From Hyphomicrobiales bacterium (GTDB lineage Bacteria > Pseudomonadota > Alphaproteobacteria > Rhizobiales > Beijerinckiaceae), in assembly GCA_947455725.1 (NCBI GenBank), contig CANGPL010000024.1, positions 1-36,762 on the forward strand: a DNA stretch of 36,762 nucleotides, written 5' to 3'. A program made the position numbers and the translations under genes. Positions 1-7,867 of this stretch are shown here, piece after piece. Positions within the stretch are counted from its first letter, which is position 1. The number at the start of each line of letters is the position of its first letter. The notes under the pieces are model-generated. The model ran no database searches, was not told the origin of the DNA, and was given only the letters and a program-made list of their open reading frames with translations.

Positions 1-560
1 AGACCGAAATCAAAGAGCGAGCCGGATAGGCGCTCGCCATCGACGAGCACGTGCTTTTCGGGCAGGTGCCAGCCGCGTGGGCGCACCATCAGAGCGGCGG
101 GATTGGCGTGGATGGCGTAGGTCTTGCCGGTGACTTCATCGGTGAAGCCTAAGGTACCGGCCCAGCGGTCTTTCAAATTGATTTGGCCTTCGACCATATT
201 GGCCCAAGTAGGCGACGAGGCGTCTTCGAAATCGGTCATGAAGACTTTCGCGCCGGAGTTCAGCGCGTTGATGATCATTTTCTTGTCGACTGGTCCGGTG
301 ATTTCAACGCGGCGGTCGAGCAAATCGGCGGGGAGTGGAGCAACCGTCCAATCGCCCTCGCGGACGGCTTTGGTCTCGTCGAGGAAATCCGGCAATTCGC
401 CAGCATCGAACTTCTTCTGGCGCTCAGCGCGGGCGGCGAGCAAAGCAAGGCGGGTCGCGTTAAAGCGCGTGTGTAATTCCGACAAAAAGGCGAGCGCGGC
501 GGGGGTCAGGATTTCATCGTAGCGGGGACCCATTGGGCCTTGAATGTCAATTTTCGCCAT
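1..560 (-). CDS. aceB: Malate synthase A, N-terminal part (cut by window edge)
   Basis: Condenses glyoxylate with acetyl-CoA to malate, the second step of the glyoxylate bypass, in the cytoplasm. Only the first 186 or so residues are present; the rest lies beyond base 1. The reading frame begins MAKIDIQGP and contains family signatures of the short A-type enzyme: [11 protein letters not shown] followed by [12 protein letters not shown], then [10 protein letters not shown], then the [13 protein letters not shown] segment, and SGSLFDFG at the window edge. The arginine in VRPRGWH and the acidic DFED segment match conserved positions of malate synthases. The ATG at 558-560 is preceded by AAGGA at a suitable distance. 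It is separated from the upstream cytX gene by a terminator, so it probably has its own promoter in the roughly 65 bp between them. Isocitrate lyase is not in the window. The family call is secure; G-type is less likely because no long N-terminal insertion is seen. Confidence 0.9.
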   Translation of the reverse strand, partial: MAKIDIQGPMGPRYDEILTPAALAFLSELHTRFNATRLALLAARAERQKKFDAGELPDFLDETKAVREGDWTVAPLPADLLDRRVEITGPVDKKMIINALNSGAKVFMTDFEDASSPTWANMVEGQINLKDRWAGTLGFTDEVTGKTYAIHANPAALMVRPRGWHLPEKHVLVDGERLSGSLFDFG

Positions 561-623
561 GGTGCTGTTCCTTGTCGTTTCTTGATTGTTGGATTTGGTG
601 GCCTTTTAGCCCTTAAAGACGCG

Positions 624-649
624 AAAAGTCCACGCCAAATGGCGTGGAC
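624..649 (-). terminator. Intrinsic terminator after cytX
   Basis: On the minus strand a perfect 9-bp stem (GTCCACGCC / GGCGTGGAC) with a four-base loop is followed directly by TTTT. It lies 29 bases past the cytX stop codon and before the malate synthase start, so it should end the thiamin-regulated transcript and insulate aceB from it. Confidence 0.8.
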
Positions 650-677
650 CTGTAATGCAGCGTATCGACCTTTGGTA

Positions 678-1964
678 TTAGGCGCGTTGGGCTGGCAAAA
701 GCTTGGCCAAGGCGAAGCTAATGATCAGGCTTGGCAGGGCGGAGCCCCAATCCGGATAGGCAAAGACAGCCGCTTGATAGACCGCAACGCCTAAAATCCA
801 CGCAAGTGTCGCCGTCCATTCGACGCGCGGCAAAGCGTTGGCTGCAAGTGCTACTGCCCGGATAAGGCGGTGTCGGGCCAAAATCACGCCAAAGAGGGGT
901 ACGAAAACCGAGCTCAAAATGGTCAGAAATTGGGTGATCAGCTGGCTTGTTGTCTCCGATAGCGTGGTTAGCACCAAAGCCAACACAATGGCGGTGATGG
1001 CCATGGCGACGCCACGGCGAATGATGCCGAAGCCACCAAACAGGCTCTCCGAGCTGACGGCACCTGAATGGAGATCGCCGTAGGCGTTATCAAGCTCGTC
1101 GAGAACGATAAGGGTAAGCGCGATAAGACCGCCTTGGGCCAAGAGGAGACCAGTTACCAAATCCGCTGAGGGTTGGTTAAAGGCAATGAGCGCGCCGAGC
1201 GCGTAGCACCAGATATTCGCGATGGCGTAGCCGATAAAGGTGCCGTTTGTGCTGCCCTGTTTCGAGCGGCCAAAGCGGGCATAGTCGGCGACGAGGGGAA
1301 GCCATGAAACAGGCATGGCGATGACAAGATCGACGCCGCCCCAGAAGCTCGTTTCGCCGGTTCCTGCTTGGCTCCAGAAATCACCCCAGCCTTTGGCGAG
1401 TGTTGCCGAGACAAAGACGTAGCTGAGCCACACCAAGGAGGCTACGACGAGCGGAAGGCCGATGCGGGAGAGAAAACGCCGCACAAGGCTTGTCATGGAG
1501 CCCATCATCAGAAGGACGAGGATCAGGCCCCAAACGAGTGTGAGTTCGAAGGTGATGGTCGTCCCTTCAAGGCCGGTCGATTGCTTGATCACGGCGAGCG
1601 AACCATCGCGCATGATGATGATTTCGAACGCGGCCCAGCCTAGAAGCTGGATGACATTGGCCACAACCGGTACGCGGCCCAAGGCGCTACCGAAGGCTAC
1701 CGTCATAAGGGTGCCGGAGGACAGGCCGGTTTCTTGGCCCAAACGGGCGACGAGGGCTAAAAGGCCAGCGCCGATGGCTGAGCCTAAGAGAATGGCGAAA
1801 AAGGCCAATTTCGGGCTGAGGCCCGGCATGAGGCTCGCGCCGGTTTGCATGACCAAGAGGCCAACGCCGAGGCTAAACCACAGAGCGGCCTGGTCGCGAA
1901 AGCCAAAGACACGCTCTTGGCCGGGAATGGGGGTGGTAAGGGTAGAAGAGTGGTCGTCTGCCAT
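678..1964 (-). CDS. cytX: CytX-type hydroxymethylpyrimidine/cytosine permease (NCS1 family)
   Basis: Predicted inner-membrane symporter of the nucleobase:cation symporter-1 family. The roughly 428-residue protein is almost wholly hydrophobic, with about 12 membrane segments after a short polar N-terminus (MADDHSS). The NCS1-like core includes the early glycine-rich segment (FSLGVGLLVMQTGAS) and an MPVSWLPLVADYARF stretch typical of this family. It is preceded by a TPP riboswitch on the same strand. NCS1 members under TPP control are named CytX and are proposed to import the thiamin pyrimidine HMP; that substrate is inferred from regulation, not from binding residues. An upstream in-frame ATG at 1976 exists, but the ATG at 1964 has GGAG at good spacing and is preferred. 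With no thiC in the window, uptake of HMP would complement the thiOSGE thiazole genes that diverge from it. Alternative: a cytosine or other pyrimidine permease. Confidence 0.82.
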   Translation of the reverse strand: MADDHSSTLTTPIPGQERVFGFRDQAALWFSLGVGLLVMQTGASLMPGLSPKLAFFAILLGSAIGAGLLALVARLGQETGLSSGTLMTVAFGSALGRVPVVANVIQLLGWAAFEIIIMRDGSLAVIKQSTGLEGTTITFELTLVWGLILVLLMMGSMTSLVRRFLSRIGLPLVVASLVWLSYVFVSATLAKGWGDFWSQAGTGETSFWGGVDLVIAMPVSWLPLVADYARFGRSKQGSTNGTFIGYAIANIWCYALGALIAFNQPSADLVTGLLLAQGGLIALTLIVLDELDNAYGDLHSGAVSSESLFGGFGIIRRGVAMAITAIVLALVLTTLSETTSQLITQFLTILSSVFVPLFGVILARHRLIRAVALAANALPRVEWTATLAWILGVAVYQAAVFAYPDWGSALPSLIISFALAKLLPAQRA

Positions 1965-2027
1965 GTCGATCTCCATCGGATCAAATGGCAGGAAAGCTTA
2001 GGCTCTAACCGCCGACGGACGGATGCT

Positions 2028-2118
2028 TACCAATGCTTCCCTGCGCGAGGATTACCTCAATCAGGTTCAAAGGGTGTTTCTCAGCCATGCGCTAGCACAG
2101 CACCCCCAGCGGAATGTC
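2028..2118 (-). promoter_or_regulatory. TPP riboswitch (THI box) of cytX
   Basis: Reading the minus strand, the conserved TPP aptamer blocks appear in order: GGGGGTGC, GGCTGAGA, ACCCTTTGAACCTGATT, a GGTAAT block, then GCAGGGAAGC. The core runs from about 2110 down to 2035. The closing P1 helix shows only about three clear pairs (GCT/AGC) next to the core, weaker than in the divergent partner, so the outer boundaries are approximate. The element lies about 70 bases upstream of the cytX start and should turn the permease off when thiamin pyrophosphate is abundant. Confidence 0.93.
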
Positions 2119-2241
2119 AGCAGGCGTAAAGCAGCCGACGCGGCGGCGATAAACGGTTTTTGCCGCGTTGGCAATCGGGGAGCTTCCAATCGCACCATTC
2201 CTTTGCTACAGCAGCGGGGCGGTGAAGCGCGTTGGCGCTTG
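2119..2241. promoter_or_regulatory. Divergent control region between the two TPP riboswitches
   Basis: About 120 bases separate the 5' ends of the two oppositely oriented aptamers, so both promoters must lie here. I see a short inverted repeat (TTGCC/GGCAA at 2160-2174) but no -35/-10 pair I would defend. No credible coding region is present. Confidence 0.55.
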
Positions 2242-2334
2242 CCGTTTCGCTGGGGGTGCTAGGCCGGAAGGCATGGCTGAGATCAGACCCTTTGAACCTG
2301 ACTGGGGTAATGCCCACGCAGGGAAGCAGGACGG
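2242..2334 (+). promoter_or_regulatory. TPP riboswitch (THI box) of the thiOSGE operon
   Basis: All conserved blocks of the TPP aptamer are present on the plus strand: GGGGGTGC, GGCTGAGA, ACCCTTTGAACCTGA, TGGGGTAATGCC and GCAGGGAAGC. The P1 helix can be drawn as ten positions, 2242-2251 with 2325-2334, with one mismatch and two G-U pairs. The aptamer ends 65 bases before the thiO ATG, leaving room for an expression platform. Expected effect: repression of thiazole synthesis and thiamin phosphate synthase genes by thiamin pyrophosphate. Confidence 0.95.
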
Positions 2335-2336
2335 AT

Positions 2337-2390
2337 CAGCCCTTTGGGCTGGCTTTCAGCTTCCAAGCGTTTGACGAGAGACGGGAAGCC
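2337..2390 (+). promoter_or_regulatory. Putative expression platform with ribosome-binding-site sequestering helix
   Basis: Two hairpins can be drawn between the aptamer and thiO. The first is CAGCCC/GGGCTG (2337-2342 with 2346-2351, three-base loop). The second pairs GGCTTTC (2351-2357) with GGAAGCC (2384-2390), seven pairs including one G-U, and buries the GGGAAG ribosome-binding site of thiO. No U-run follows either stem, which argues for control of translation start rather than transcription termination. This is drawn by hand; no energies were computed. Confidence 0.45.
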
Positions 2391-2399
2391 GCAACGCAC

Positions 2400-3383
2400 A
2401 TGAAGATCGCGGTGATTGGTGCGGGTGTCATGGGACTTGTAACGGCGCATCATTGCGCGTTACGGGGCGGTACCGTCACGGTCTATGAGCGGCGAGCGGA
2501 AGCGGGGCGGGGTTGCTCTTGGTATGCAGGCGGCATGTTGGCCGCTTGGTGCGAGATGGAAAGTGCCGAGCCTTTGATTGGCGAATTGGGCTTTGAATCG
2601 CTTGCCTATTGGAAGACGCATTTTTCGCATGTGGTGGAAAAGGGCACTTTGGTGATTGCCCCGCCGCGTGATCTACCCGACCTTAAACGCTTTGCTGCGC
2701 GCACCACGGCGCATCAATGGATCAAGCGGGATGAGATTGCCGCGCTTGAGCCTGATTTAGCAGACCGCTTTGAGACGGCGTTATTTTTTGACCGCGAGGC
2801 GCATCTTGATCCGCGCGAGACGCTGGCGGCGTTGAAGACCAAACTCATCGACGAATTTGGTGTGAGTTTTGTTATGGATCATGCGGTTACCGCTGAGGAT
2901 TGCGACGCGGATTATGTGTTTGATTGTCGCGGCTTTGAAGCGCGCGATGCGTTGCATGATTTGCGTGGCGTGAAAGGCGAGATGCTGATTTTGCGCACGA
3001 AGGAAGTGAGCCTCTCGCGGCCTGTGCGGTTATTGCATCCACGTATTCCGGTTTATATCGTGCCGCGCGCAGACCATCATTTTATGGTGGGCGCGACGAT
3101 GATTGAAAGCGGCGACCGGACGCGGTTTTCGGCGCGTTCAATGGTCGAGCTTTTGAATGCGGCCTATGCGGTTCATCCGGCCTTTGGCGAAGCGGAAATT
3201 ATCGAGATGGGGACGGATGTGCGCCCGGCCTTTGCGGATAATCTTCCACGCATAAGGCGGGATGGAAAAATACTGCGGCTCAACGGATTATACCGTCATG
3301 GCTATCTTGGCGCGCCTGCTCTCGCAAGACGCGCGGCGGAGATTGTGTTTGAGCAAAAATCCTTTCCGGAGGTTGAGCGGTGA
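2400..3383 (+). CDS. thiO: Glycine oxidase ThiO
   Basis: FAD-dependent D-amino-acid-oxidase-type flavoenzyme that oxidises glycine to iminoglycine (dehydroglycine), one of the three substrates joined by ThiG to make the thiamin thiazole. The 327-residue product opens with a Rossmann dinucleotide-binding segment (KIAVIGAGVMG, residues 2-12) and an acidic residue ending the second strand (VYERR). It then has the WYAGGMLAAWCE segment typical of ThiO, and ends with a conserved C-terminal flavin-contacting stretch (NGLYRHGYLGAPALA). An in-frame ATG at 2232 would extend the protein backwards through the whole riboswitch and is rejected; the ATG at 2400 follows GGGAAG and begins directly with the Rossmann strand. 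First gene of the thiO-thiS-thiG-thiE operon; its stop overlaps the thiS GTG start by four bases. Rhizobial operons usually have thiC ahead of thiO, and here it is missing. Confidence 0.9.
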   Translation: MKIAVIGAGVMGLVTAHHCALRGGTVTVYERRAEAGRGCSWYAGGMLAAWCEMESAEPLIGELGFESLAYWKTHFSHVVEKGTLVIAPPRDLPDLKRFAARTTAHQWIKRDEIAALEPDLADRFETALFFDREAHLDPRETLAALKTKLIDEFGVSFVMDHAVTAEDCDADYVFDCRGFEARDALHDLRGVKGEMLILRTKEVSLSRPVRLLHPRIPVYIVPRADHHFMVGATMIESGDRTRFSARSMVELLNAAYAVHPAFGEAEIIEMGTDVRPAFADNLPRIRRDGKILRLNGLYRHGYLGAPALARRAAEIVFEQKSFPEVER

Positions 3384-3577
3384 GGCTGATTGTGAATGGC
3401 AATGAAACCGATGTTACGGCCACGAATTTTGCCGATTTGCTGTTAGAGCTTGGCTATGAAAACATGCCGGTTGCAACCGCTTTGAATATGGCTGTGGTGC
3501 GCAAAAAAGACCGAGCGATGGTTGAGCTGCACGAAGGGGATCGGGTTGAAATTCTTGTGCCGATGCAGGGAGGATAG
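3380..3577 (+). CDS. thiS: Sulfur carrier protein ThiS
   Basis: Small ubiquitin-fold sulfur carrier of 65 residues. Its C-terminal Gly-Gly (MQGG) is adenylated and converted to a thiocarboxylate that gives sulfur to the thiazole. Start is GTG, overlapping the thiO stop (GTGA), so translation is coupled. The pattern MRLIVNG near the start and VEILVPMQGG at the end is typical of the family. The C-terminus lies 3 bases before the thiG start, matching their function as partners. The adenylating enzyme ThiF is not in the window. Confidence 0.93.
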   Translation: MRLIVNGNETDVTATNFADLLLELGYENMPVATALNMAVVRKKDRAMVELHEGDRVEILVPMQGG

Positions 3578-3580
3578 GAT

Positions 3581-4357
3581 TTGGATTCGTTAGCGTTTTA
3601 TGGCGTACCCGTTGCATCGCGGCTCTTGCTAGGCACCGCGCAATATCCATCGCCCTCGATTTTGAAAGATGCGATTGAACGCTCGCAAGCCGATATTCTC
3701 ACCGTATCGCTGCGTCGTGAATCAACCGGTGGTTCCGGTGGGCGTGAGTTTTGGAAATTGATCAGCGGCATGGGATGCAAGATCTTACCGAATACGGCGG
3801 GATGCCATTCCGCCAAAGAAGCGATTACCACTGCCGAGATGGCTCGCGATGTGTTTGATACGGATTGGATCAAACTCGAAGTAATCGGCAATGCCGATAC
3901 GTTGCAACCCGATGTGTTCGGGCTTGTTGAAGCTGCGCGTGAATTGAGTGCGCAAGGGTTCAAAGTTTTTCCCTACACGACCGATGATGTGATTGTGGGC
4001 GAGAAATTATTAAGCGTTGGCTGTGAAGTGCTGATGCCTTGGGGTGCGCCGATTGGTTCGGGCAAGGGATTGAATAATCGCTTTGCGTTGAAGGCGATGC
4101 GTGCGCATTTTCCGACGGTGCCCTTGGTGATTGATGCGGGGCTTGGTGTGCCCTCGCACGCGGCGGATGCGATGGAGCTTGGGTTCGATGCGGTGTTGTT
4201 GAATACGGCGGTTGCGAAGGCCGGTGATCCTGTGATGATGGCCGAAGGTTTTGCCTTGGCGGTAAAAGCGGGGCGGCTTGCTTATCGAGCGGGTGCGATT
4301 GAAGCGCGCGATATGGCGGTGCCTTCTACGCCGGTTTTTGGTCAACCTTTTGTTTGA
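3581..4357 (+). CDS. thiG: Thiazole synthase ThiG
   Basis: Cytoplasmic TIM-barrel enzyme that condenses 1-deoxy-D-xylulose 5-phosphate, the ThiS thiocarboxylate and dehydroglycine to the thiazole phosphate. The 258-residue length is normal. Visible family features are [12 protein letters not shown] near the N-terminus, the catalytic lysine in [10 protein letters not shown] that forms the imine with DXP, the phosphate-binding [12 protein letters not shown] loop, and [10 protein letters not shown] followed by [14 protein letters not shown]. The start is TTG, directly after a strong GGAGGATAGGA ribosome-binding site; no better ATG exists near the conserved N-terminus. It sits between thiS and thiE in the riboswitch-controlled operon. 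Confidence 0.95.
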   Translation: MDSLAFYGVPVASRLLLGTAQYPSPSILKDAIERSQADILTVSLRRESTGGSGGREFWKLISGMGCKILPNTAGCHSAKEAITTAEMARDVFDTDWIKLEVIGNADTLQPDVFGLVEAARELSAQGFKVFPYTTDDVIVGEKLLSVGCEVLMPWGAPIGSGKGLNNRFALKAMRAHFPTVPLVIDAGLGVPSHAADAMELGFDAVLLNTAVAKAGDPVMMAEGFALAVKAGRLAYRAGAIEARDMAVPSTPVFGQPFV

Positions 4358-4375
4358 TGGTTTTGGAGTTTTAAC

Positions 4376-4972
4376 ATGCTGGATCGGTTTTATTTGATTG
4401 TTGATTCATCCGAATGGCTTGAACGTCTTTTACCGCTTGGCGTGAAGACGGTTCAGCTGCGCATGAAAGATAAAAGCCATGCGGAATTGACGCATGAAAT
4501 CATCATGTCTCGCACGTTGTGTGCGCAACATGGTACAACGCTGATTGTGAATGATTATTGGCAGATGGCGCTTGATGAAGGATGCGACTTTGTGCATCTC
4601 GGCCAAGAAGATATGGATCGTGCCGATTTTAAGGCCTTAAAGGCCGGTGGTGTTAGGATTGGTCTATCAACGCATACGCCGGAAGAGCTTGATCGGGCTT
4701 TGCAGTTTGTCCCTGATTACATCGCGCTTGGGCCGATTTATCCGACGGTTTTAAAAGAGATGACATTCCCGCCGCAAGGTTTGGAACGGATCGGCGAGTG
4801 GAAGCGGATCATCGGCGATATGCCGCTTGTTGCGATTGGCGGCCTGACGCCGGAGCGCGCGAAGCTTGTGCTGCAAGCAGGCGCGGATAGCGCTTGCGTG
4901 GTGACGGATATTTTACGCCATGCGAACCCAGAAGCACGCACGCGCGAGTGGATCGAAACGCTGAAGGCGTAA
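4376..4972 (+). CDS. thiE: Thiamin phosphate synthase ThiE
   Basis: Joins HMP pyrophosphate and thiazole phosphate to thiamin phosphate. The 198-residue protein has the ThiE barrel pattern: VKTVQLRMKDKS, LIVNDYWQMALD with the VHLGQEDMD segment, IGLSTHTPEEL, DYIALGPIYPT, and the phosphate-binding LVAIGGLTPE near the C-terminus. GGAG precedes the ATG. Some ThiE paralogues (TenI) are thiazole tautomerases; the intact VHLGQED and GLSTHT segments and its place as the last gene of the operon favour a true or dual-function ThiE. It converges on the 909-aa gene with only 14 bases between stops. Confidence 0.87.
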   Translation: MLDRFYLIVDSSEWLERLLPLGVKTVQLRMKDKSHAELTHEIIMSRTLCAQHGTTLIVNDYWQMALDEGCDFVHLGQEDMDRADFKALKAGGVRIGLSTHTPEELDRALQFVPDYIALGPIYPTVLKEMTFPPQGLERIGEWKRIIGDMPLVAIGGLTPERAKLVLQAGADSACVVTDILRHANPEARTREWIETLKA

Positions 4973-4986
4973 TCGCGCGATCCTTC

Positions 4987-7716
4987 TTAAGGGATCATAC
5001 TCGTTTCAAATACATCATCCGCAGATGAGACGAGCTGCTGACAATTGCTGGCGTTCACATCGAGTTCGACTTCGTTCTTTGCAATCTCGATGCGACGGCC
5101 TTGTTCAATCGCGCAATTCTGGCCGTTGATGCGGGCCATGATGGAGAGAAGCTCGCCTTTTTGCCGATGGGGCAGGAAGAAATAGCCGTCTTCATTCGTG
5201 ACTTCTTTGAGGAGGCCGGATGTTGATGAGGTAACGCGGATCTTGACTTGTGGAAGGCCGATTTGGCCGTCTTTCGTCACGCGACCGGCGACGAGTTTGC
5301 CGCCATCCTCTGCTTCGCCATTGGGGTTAGGGCGAAGCGCGCGCAAATCGGCGAGTTCAAGCACCGTGCCGGGCTTTGCGTTGACGAGCGCGATGCGAAC
5401 GCCTTTCACTTTGCCGAGTGGCAGCGGCGGGCGGTTCCATTTTTCTTTTGTCGTGTTGAGGTCGGGCCAATCAAGCGCTGCGACATCCAGTGTTTCGTAG
5501 CGCCATTCATTGGATACCGATACGGGTGCAATGTGCCATTGGCTTGATGGCAGCAATTCGAGCTCGGGCGTGTCTTGCTCATTGATGGAAACAATCTTGC
5601 CGTCATCCATCATGAGATCAATTTCGATATTGCCGGCGGCTACATTACGCTTTCCGAGCGATGGCGCCAATTTCCGCAAAGCGAGTTGGAAGTGGCTCGT
5701 GTTCCAAAACTCAAGCCGCGACGGCGTGAAGAGTACTTCAGCCCGCCCTGCATTATCAGCCGTCAGACTTAGAATTTTTGAGCCGTCGGGCTCATTGACT
5801 TTCGCTTGACGCTCTTGCGCTTCGCCATGGTCAATCGACACGCGGCCTTTTTCGAAAAGGGCGACGTGATCGAGAATGGCGGTTGGTGAATTATCATCGA
5901 CAAGCGTAATCGATGTCTTGCTTGTTTCATCCGGCGGGTTGCGGGTGAAGGCGTGAAGTTCGGTATCGCCCACAAAGACCCGCGTGTTCTGCGGATCGGT
6001 CATATAGATCGTCAGACCATGCAAATCGCGGCTACCGGCGTGCGGATCCGGGATCATCCTTCCCGTGACTTCATCCAGCCAAGGCGTGATGGTGATGCGG
6101 TTATCTTTGTCATTGATTTCGATGTGGCTCGCAATCGCTTTGCGCATTTGTTGATAGCGAACCCAGGTCGAGCCCGGAGGCGACCAAACGCGTTGGACAT
6201 CGGGTACCGTGCCATCGAAATTATAGACGAGGTTTGCGAGGCGCTGCATCCATTTGCGGATGACGGGTGTCACAGGCTCTTGCGGCGTGTGCAGGAAGGT
6301 GGAACCGCCAGAGCCAAAATGCGTGTACCAGAAATGACGGACGGTATCGCCATTATGGATCATATCGACGCTTGCTGCCACGAGCATGGCCAAGGCGTCG
6401 CCCTGTGCACTGTCGCACCGCAGACCGCAATAAAGGTTCTTGCGGTCTTCATAGGAGAGGGTTGGCAAGAGATGTCCGAGGTCATTGGCGAAGGCATCAG
6501 CCGAACTGCGGTCAAAATTGCCGGTTGTTGAACGCGGCACATTATAGAAGCCGGGATAGGTGTTGGTGAGTGCCGGGAGCGGTTTTCTAAAATCGCTTTT
6601 GAGCGGACCGAAATAATGCGACGGATCGGCGGGGAAATAAGACCAGATGCCTTCGACGCCGAGCGTTTTCAGAATATCAGCGTGATAAGCGTGGCTCGTT
6701 TCATCCGTTGCATGGGCTTCGCGCTTCACGACAACCGATGGGTCGTTGAAAATCGTGCCGGGTGCGCGTGGCACTTCGTAATATTTGCCTGCAACACCAA
6801 AATCTTGCGCGAGCGTATTGCCACCATGCGAGGTGAGGAGTGCAGGGCGCATATTCCAATCGGCCAATATGGGCGCTTCGGCCATAACGGTCTGACGGCT
6901 AAAATCATCGCGCTCGATCCGCGTGACGGATACACCACAACCCGTGCTGCACGAGGGCGCGTTCAGCGTCACATGATCCATCTCGCCGGCATTTAACGCC
7001 AGATGATCGAAAGTGTCGCCTTCGGTCGGGATGAGAAGCTCGACGATCGTGAATTTGCTGTCTTTTTTAAGCTGGACGTTGCGGCCTTTTGCAATCTGAT
7101 CGGGGCCATAGGTAAGCGTGCGACCGGTGCGATCCGACAGGGTCACGGATAGATCTGCTGGTGGCTCGCCGTTCAAATAGAGGCGAACATTTTGGCGCTG
7201 CTCATTGACGATATCGCTGGCTGTTGGCGGAAGATCGATGATGGTCTGTGCCGATGAAAGCGTGATCGTTGGTTCAAACACATTGCGCAATTGATAGGTG
7301 GAGTCTTCCTGCCAGCCATGGAACTGATCAATATTGCCGCGATGCCATTCGCGTAGCAGCAGCGCATAGGCGGGGAGGCCGTCAACGCCGGTTGGCGTCC
7401 GGTTTAAGCGATCGGGACCTAAGAACATCGTGGAGAGCCGATCGCTGCCATGCGGCCAAATCGAGTCGGTGATCGGAAGGCCGAGTTCTTGGTTGAACAC
7501 GCGATGCAGCGCGGCACCATGCCAAGGCTTCAACTCGTCGGCATCATCGCTAAAGCTGACAACTTGGTGGAATGGATAGGGGAGTTCGCGCAGACGCGCG
7601 ATATCATCCGTGCTGGACGCCGTGCGACCACCGATCAGCGGAAGCGTAACCACGACAAGGGAGAGCGCAAGCCGAAGACGCTTTGGAGCCATCATTTTGA
7701 ACACGAAAGACCTCAT
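4987..7716 (-). CDS. Large exported protein with deacetylase-like N-terminal region and C-terminal Ig-like domain (function unknown)
   Basis: A 909-residue protein I cannot assign to a characterised family. Residues about 10-34 form a signal peptide (basic start, then LALSLVVVTLPLIGG), so it is probably periplasmic or secreted. Residues 49-60 (FHQVVSFSDDAD) resemble the first metal-binding strand of NodB-like or other deacetylase folds. HGW at 133-135 and SHGGN at 296-300 are candidate further active-site motifs, and LGVEGIWSYF at about 352-361 looks like a later barrel strand. From about residue 806 a carboxypeptidase-regulatory-like beta-sandwich can be seen (GRVTKDGQIGLPQVKIRV ... NEDGYFFLP). 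The middle is probably beta-rich. It lies at the end of the minus-strand arm of the polysaccharide locus, 151 bases after wbpA, so a role in glycan processing is likely but unproven. The ATG at 7716 has a poor ribosome-binding site; ATGs at 7695 and 7692 also keep the signal peptide. Confidence 0.6.
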   Translation of the reverse strand: MRSFVFKMMAPKRLRLALSLVVVTLPLIGGRTASSTDDIARLRELPYPFHQVVSFSDDADELKPWHGAALHRVFNQELGLPITDSIWPHGSDRLSTMFLGPDRLNRTPTGVDGLPAYALLLREWHRGNIDQFHGWQEDSTYQLRNVFEPTITLSSAQTIIDLPPTASDIVNEQRQNVRLYLNGEPPADLSVTLSDRTGRTLTYGPDQIAKGRNVQLKKDSKFTIVELLIPTEGDTFDHLALNAGEMDHVTLNAPSCSTGCGVSVTRIERDDFSRQTVMAEAPILADWNMRPALLTSHGGNTLAQDFGVAGKYYEVPRAPGTIFNDPSVVVKREAHATDETSHAYHADILKTLGVEGIWSYFPADPSHYFGPLKSDFRKPLPALTNTYPGFYNVPRSTTGNFDRSSADAFANDLGHLLPTLSYEDRKNLYCGLRCDSAQGDALAMLVAASVDMIHNGDTVRHFWYTHFGSGGSTFLHTPQEPVTPVIRKWMQRLANLVYNFDGTVPDVQRVWSPPGSTWVRYQQMRKAIASHIEINDKDNRITITPWLDEVTGRMIPDPHAGSRDLHGLTIYMTDPQNTRVFVGDTELHAFTRNPPDETSKTSITLVDDNSPTAILDHVALFEKGRVSIDHGEAQERQAKVNEPDGSKILSLTADNAGRAEVLFTPSRLEFWNTSHFQLALRKLAPSLGKRNVAAGNIEIDLMMDDGKIVSINEQDTPELELLPSSQWHIAPVSVSNEWRYETLDVAALDWPDLNTTKEKWNRPPLPLGKVKGVRIALVNAKPGTVLELADLRALRPNPNGEAEDGGKLVAGRVTKDGQIGLPQVKIRVTSSTSGLLKEVTNEDGYFFLPHRQKGELLSIMARINGQNCAIEQGRRIEIAKNEVELDVNASNCQQLVSSADDVFETSMIP

Positions 7717-7867
7717 GATGGCTAAAGTTGGCGGATGTCTTGCCGATGACGCGTTTCAACCAAACCACTACACTGTCCCGTAACCTTGGGCGATGCTGTG
7801 TGGCAGCCAATTATTACGAATTCGTGACAGGATTGGTTTAAAAGCACGGTTATCAACGCCATGGCGC

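Noticed and set aside
2232-2399. In-frame upstream start for thiO at 2232
   Set aside because: The added 56 codons run straight through the TPP aptamer and the Rossmann strand begins only at 2400, so this is a chance open frame.
4979-4996. Hairpin GATCCTT/AAGGGATC between the convergent thiE and 909-aa genes as a terminator
   Set aside because: The stem is short with a bulged base, it overlaps a stop codon and no T-run follows on either strand.
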